From assembly GCA_024349245.1 (NCBI GenBank), contig JALDNG010000020.1, forward strand, positions 20,703,501-20,767,500: DNA of 64,000 nt, given 5' to 3'. The notes under the pieces are model-generated. The model did no database searches. It had not been told where the DNA came from and saw only the letters and a program-made list of their open reading frames with translations. Below are positions 1-64,000 of this stretch, one piece after another (the stretch's first letter is position 1; every line of letters starts with the position of its first letter). This stretch comes from Neodontobutis hainanensis. Lineage: Eukaryota; Chordata; Actinopteri; Gobiiformes; Odontobutidae. Both the position numbers and the translations under genes were made by a program.

Positions 1-61408
<61,408 letters not shown>

Positions 61409-62684
61409 CTGTGGATAGACATGAGTAAAGACATAATTTACATGGCATTCATGATAATCATTTCACTGACAGCACAGAACAGCCAGAACCTAGAATTTAC
61501 AAGATGCAAAAGTAACGGCATAAGTTTTTCAGGTCTACTAACTGCACCACAGAACTATGACTACATCCTCGATTTCCTGGAAGTAAGGAGGACTACTACT
61601 TTAAAGTTTCCTTGATGTGGCAGTTGGATTTTGGGATGTTTCCAGTTACTGCCTGAGCAGTATTATTTTTACACACTATATTGGACTCTGTGGTCACTGT
61701 TGGCAGTGAAGCTCCTTCCTATTGACTCAGTGTGGTTTAGATGAATACTTCATTATGTGCAACATGGACCAATGTCACATGTGATCGTACAAGACCAAAT
61801 GGGAAACCACTTTGTGATCATATAGAAATTAAAAGGCAGAGTTAGACAAAGTAAACTGTTTATACTTTTACTCACAGTTTTCATAAACCCAGTGGCTCCA
61901 TGAATGCTACAATTATACATTCTAAGTATTCCCATCCAACACCATGCACAAGGAATACTTCAGAATGTGTGTGATTGAGCTAAACAGTTATGGGACTGGC
62001 CATATATATTTTGTCATGCAAATTTCTCGTAAATGAAATATTATGTTAACGCAATTCAAGTCATCTTGAAGTGCAGCAGTCATACTGGTGTTCCTAAATT
62101 ATGAGGGTTTTCTCTACTCACACCTTTTGCCGACTTATTTTACATATAATGTTAGAACAGCTGAAATACTTTTGATAATATCTAAGCATAAATTTAGAAA
62201 ATGTAGAAAAACATTGTATCCTATCTGCTATTTGTGACCAGCCATAAAACTCACCTTTTTAACAACTTTTTTTTCCAGATGGGTTTAAATATAATCTACA
62301 TCTCTATAATATAGTTCTTTTTTCTTATTTAGTGATAGCTTTGTTGATTGGTGAAAAGTTAGGGAGGTGGGTTAGACAAAAAATAACACTCAGATTTTCT
62401 ATTGGAGACCCTATTGGTGGTAGCTATATTATTTGGTACACAAAGATATGTAGCGCTAATATAATTTATAATTAGTAGTATACAGTTGCTTGAACATAAA
62501 TGTAAAAGTGTGTTTTGTATTGTTACAACCTCATCTATTAACACCACTGAACCCATAGAAACCATTGTTACATAGATTACATGTAAAGGAGATTTTTTTG
62601 TTTAGGAGATATGAAGAGATATATGGTTTGGTTTTAGATTTATTTATGAAATTGTATTCACAAAATATATATATATTTTTCTAA

Positions 62685-63215
62685 TTTATCATATTTACAG
62701 ATGATACCACTATATTGTATTCAGGTAATAACCTACAACTAATAATAACTGAGATTACAACAGAGTTAAACAAAGTGAATGAATGGTTCAACGGTAATAA
62801 GTTCAAGTCATTAAACATAAAGGAAAAAAATATAATATTTGAAAAACATAGAAAAGAGATACTAATTAAAGTAAAAATTGACAGAGAAAATGAGCATAAA
62901 TTCCTGGGTGTGATCCTCAGTCACAATGTTAGTTAAAGTCCACAAATAGCTTATATTTGTTCAAAAATGGCAAAAAGCATTGCTATAATGGGTAGATGTA
63001 GACATGAACTTAATCAGAAAGCTCCTATTCATCTTATCTTGTTCACTCATCCTACCGTATATTAATAACTGCACTAAAGTTTGGGGCAAAACCTTCAAGA
63101 GCCTTTTTGAGAAATTATACAGACTACAGAAAAAAGCCATCAGAATTGTACCTAATGTAGGATTTAGAGATCATTCCAACACATTGTTTTTAAGACTTAA
63201 GACTTCATTGAATTA
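62685..63215 (+). mobile_element. LINE reverse-transcriptase remnant
   Basis: Plus strand reads FIIFTDDTTILYSGNNLQ (the F-x-DD catalytic box of reverse transcriptase), TELNKVNEWFNGNKFKSLNI, KFLGVILSHNVS, then, after a frameshift, PYINNCTKVWGKTFKSLFEK and LYRLQKKAIRIV. This is the palm-to-thumb end of a non-LTR retrotransposon. A low-complexity 3' region with the fish LINE string AATAAGTCCCAGATGCCGGC near 63600 extends to about 63680. Confidence 0.82.
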
Positions 63216-63684
63216 AATCATTCAATATTTTTTAAAGCTAGAAAAAATCAACTCCCAACAATAAAATAAATTATAAAATAAAATAACATAAAATGTGAAG
63301 CAACATTGCTACAATAAAAAATATATATATAATACAAATATATTCAAATAATACACTGATGGGTAATAATGAATTAGAAATGTAAGAAATATTACTAATG
63401 GAAAATAATTTGGCAAAATAAATTTATTTAGGAAGAAAAATCCAGATAATAATAATTACTTGATGATATTGAAATCGCAGGAATGGGATCTGGTTTATAC
63501 TTCTGTTTTGTGAAATGTTGTAAATCTTCTGTGTTTCTTCTGTCTTGTTTTGTTTTATGGTAATATGTGGTGTTTAAATGTTTAAATGGGTATGCAACAA
63601 TAAGTCCCAGATGCCGGCCTACACCTTTTCGGTCAATGTGTGAAATTGTTTGTTGTTTGTTGTTTGAAATTATTATTCATTAAT

Positions 63685-63755
63685 TCACAGTGACAGACAA
63701 ACATTCACTCTCACATTCATTCACTAGGGAGACTTTAAAGTTAGCAATTGACCTA
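63685..63755. repeat. short fragment of the RTE-tailed SINE family
   Basis: Reads AGTGACAGACAAACATTCAC and CATTCACTAGGGAGAC, matching the body of the SINE at about 20425-20475. Confidence 0.5.
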
Positions 63756-64000
63756 TAATAATAATTATTTTTATTAAAACAAAAAAAAAAACTTTTTTGC
63801 TTAACCGAATAAACTAACTAACTAACTAACCAACTAAATACTACATTTATTATTCTTTCAAAAGCCTTTTGGTGTTTTTTGTGAAATAGTGTCTGGCAGA
63901 GGTGATCTCTCAAAGACTTTCACACAGGCAGTTTATATATTTAGAGTTTGAATAATGTGGAGTCCCCCCGGCTTCACACAGGCCACATTAATTAGAAACT

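Larger units (their letters stand above)
61409..64000. other. robo2 upstream intron, partial
   Basis: Continues past the window. Contains a LINE remnant at 62685-63215, probably with its 3' region to about 63680, then a short SINE-family scrap at about 63685-63755. Confidence 0.7.

Overview
The window is a piece of a vertebrate, almost certainly teleost fish, genome. It holds one recognisable gene, the 3' two thirds of a Roundabout axon-guidance receptor, robo2 (called astray in zebrafish), on the minus strand. Its 5' end lies beyond base 64000 and its last exons lie before base 1. I mapped 19 coding exons (about 2,940 nt, 981 codons) with GT donors, AG acceptors and matching phases throughout and no disabling change. 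Peptides spelled by the exons match ROBO2 rather than ROBO1, for example [20 protein letters not shown] in the membrane exon and [20 protein letters not shown] in the tail. The teleost call rests on the interspersed repeats: Tc1-like transposons with IR/DR ends, Rex3/RTE, L2-type LINEs, tRNA-derived SINEs with fish-type tails and a DIRS-like element.

Layout from right to left (direction of transcription): 61409-64000 is upstream intron with a LINE remnant. 61203-61408 and 59620-59701 encode Ig domain 5. 59370-59535 and 57716-57882 encode FN3-1, 55524-55645 and 53133-53364 FN3-2, 45430-45554 and 45168-45339 FN3-3. 43433-43621 encodes the juxtamembrane stalk, transmembrane helix and stop-transfer basic run. 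A 27-nt microexon (41601-41627) and a 43-nt exon (37151-37193) encode the CC0 neighbourhood. 24243-24370, 21426-21698 (CC1), 19912-20037 (in-frame cassette), 12879-13038 (CC2, Ena/VASP-type polyproline), 11663-11926, 10286-10497 (CC3-like and acidic run), 661-834 (in-frame cassette) and 1-75 (truncated by the window edge) encode the rest of the cytoplasmic tail.

Introns range from 84 bp to 12.8 kb and carry nearly all the remaining content: two decayed Tc1-like transposons, LINE fragments, SINEs, two MITE-like inverted repeats, a long near-perfect palindrome, two long (AT)n arrays and several repeat-free, homeobox-site-rich blocks that could be conserved enhancers. No tRNA, rRNA, CRISPR or second protein-coding gene was found.

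The most interesting points are: a 27-nt phase-1 microexon that adds a ROBO1-like SFTFTP segment to a ROBO2 tail; two further phase-symmetric cassette exons that make the tail modular; an internally deleted DIRS-type tyrosine-recombinase retroelement that makes up almost all of one FN3 intron; and a 73-bp near-perfect palindrome with a one-base spacer.
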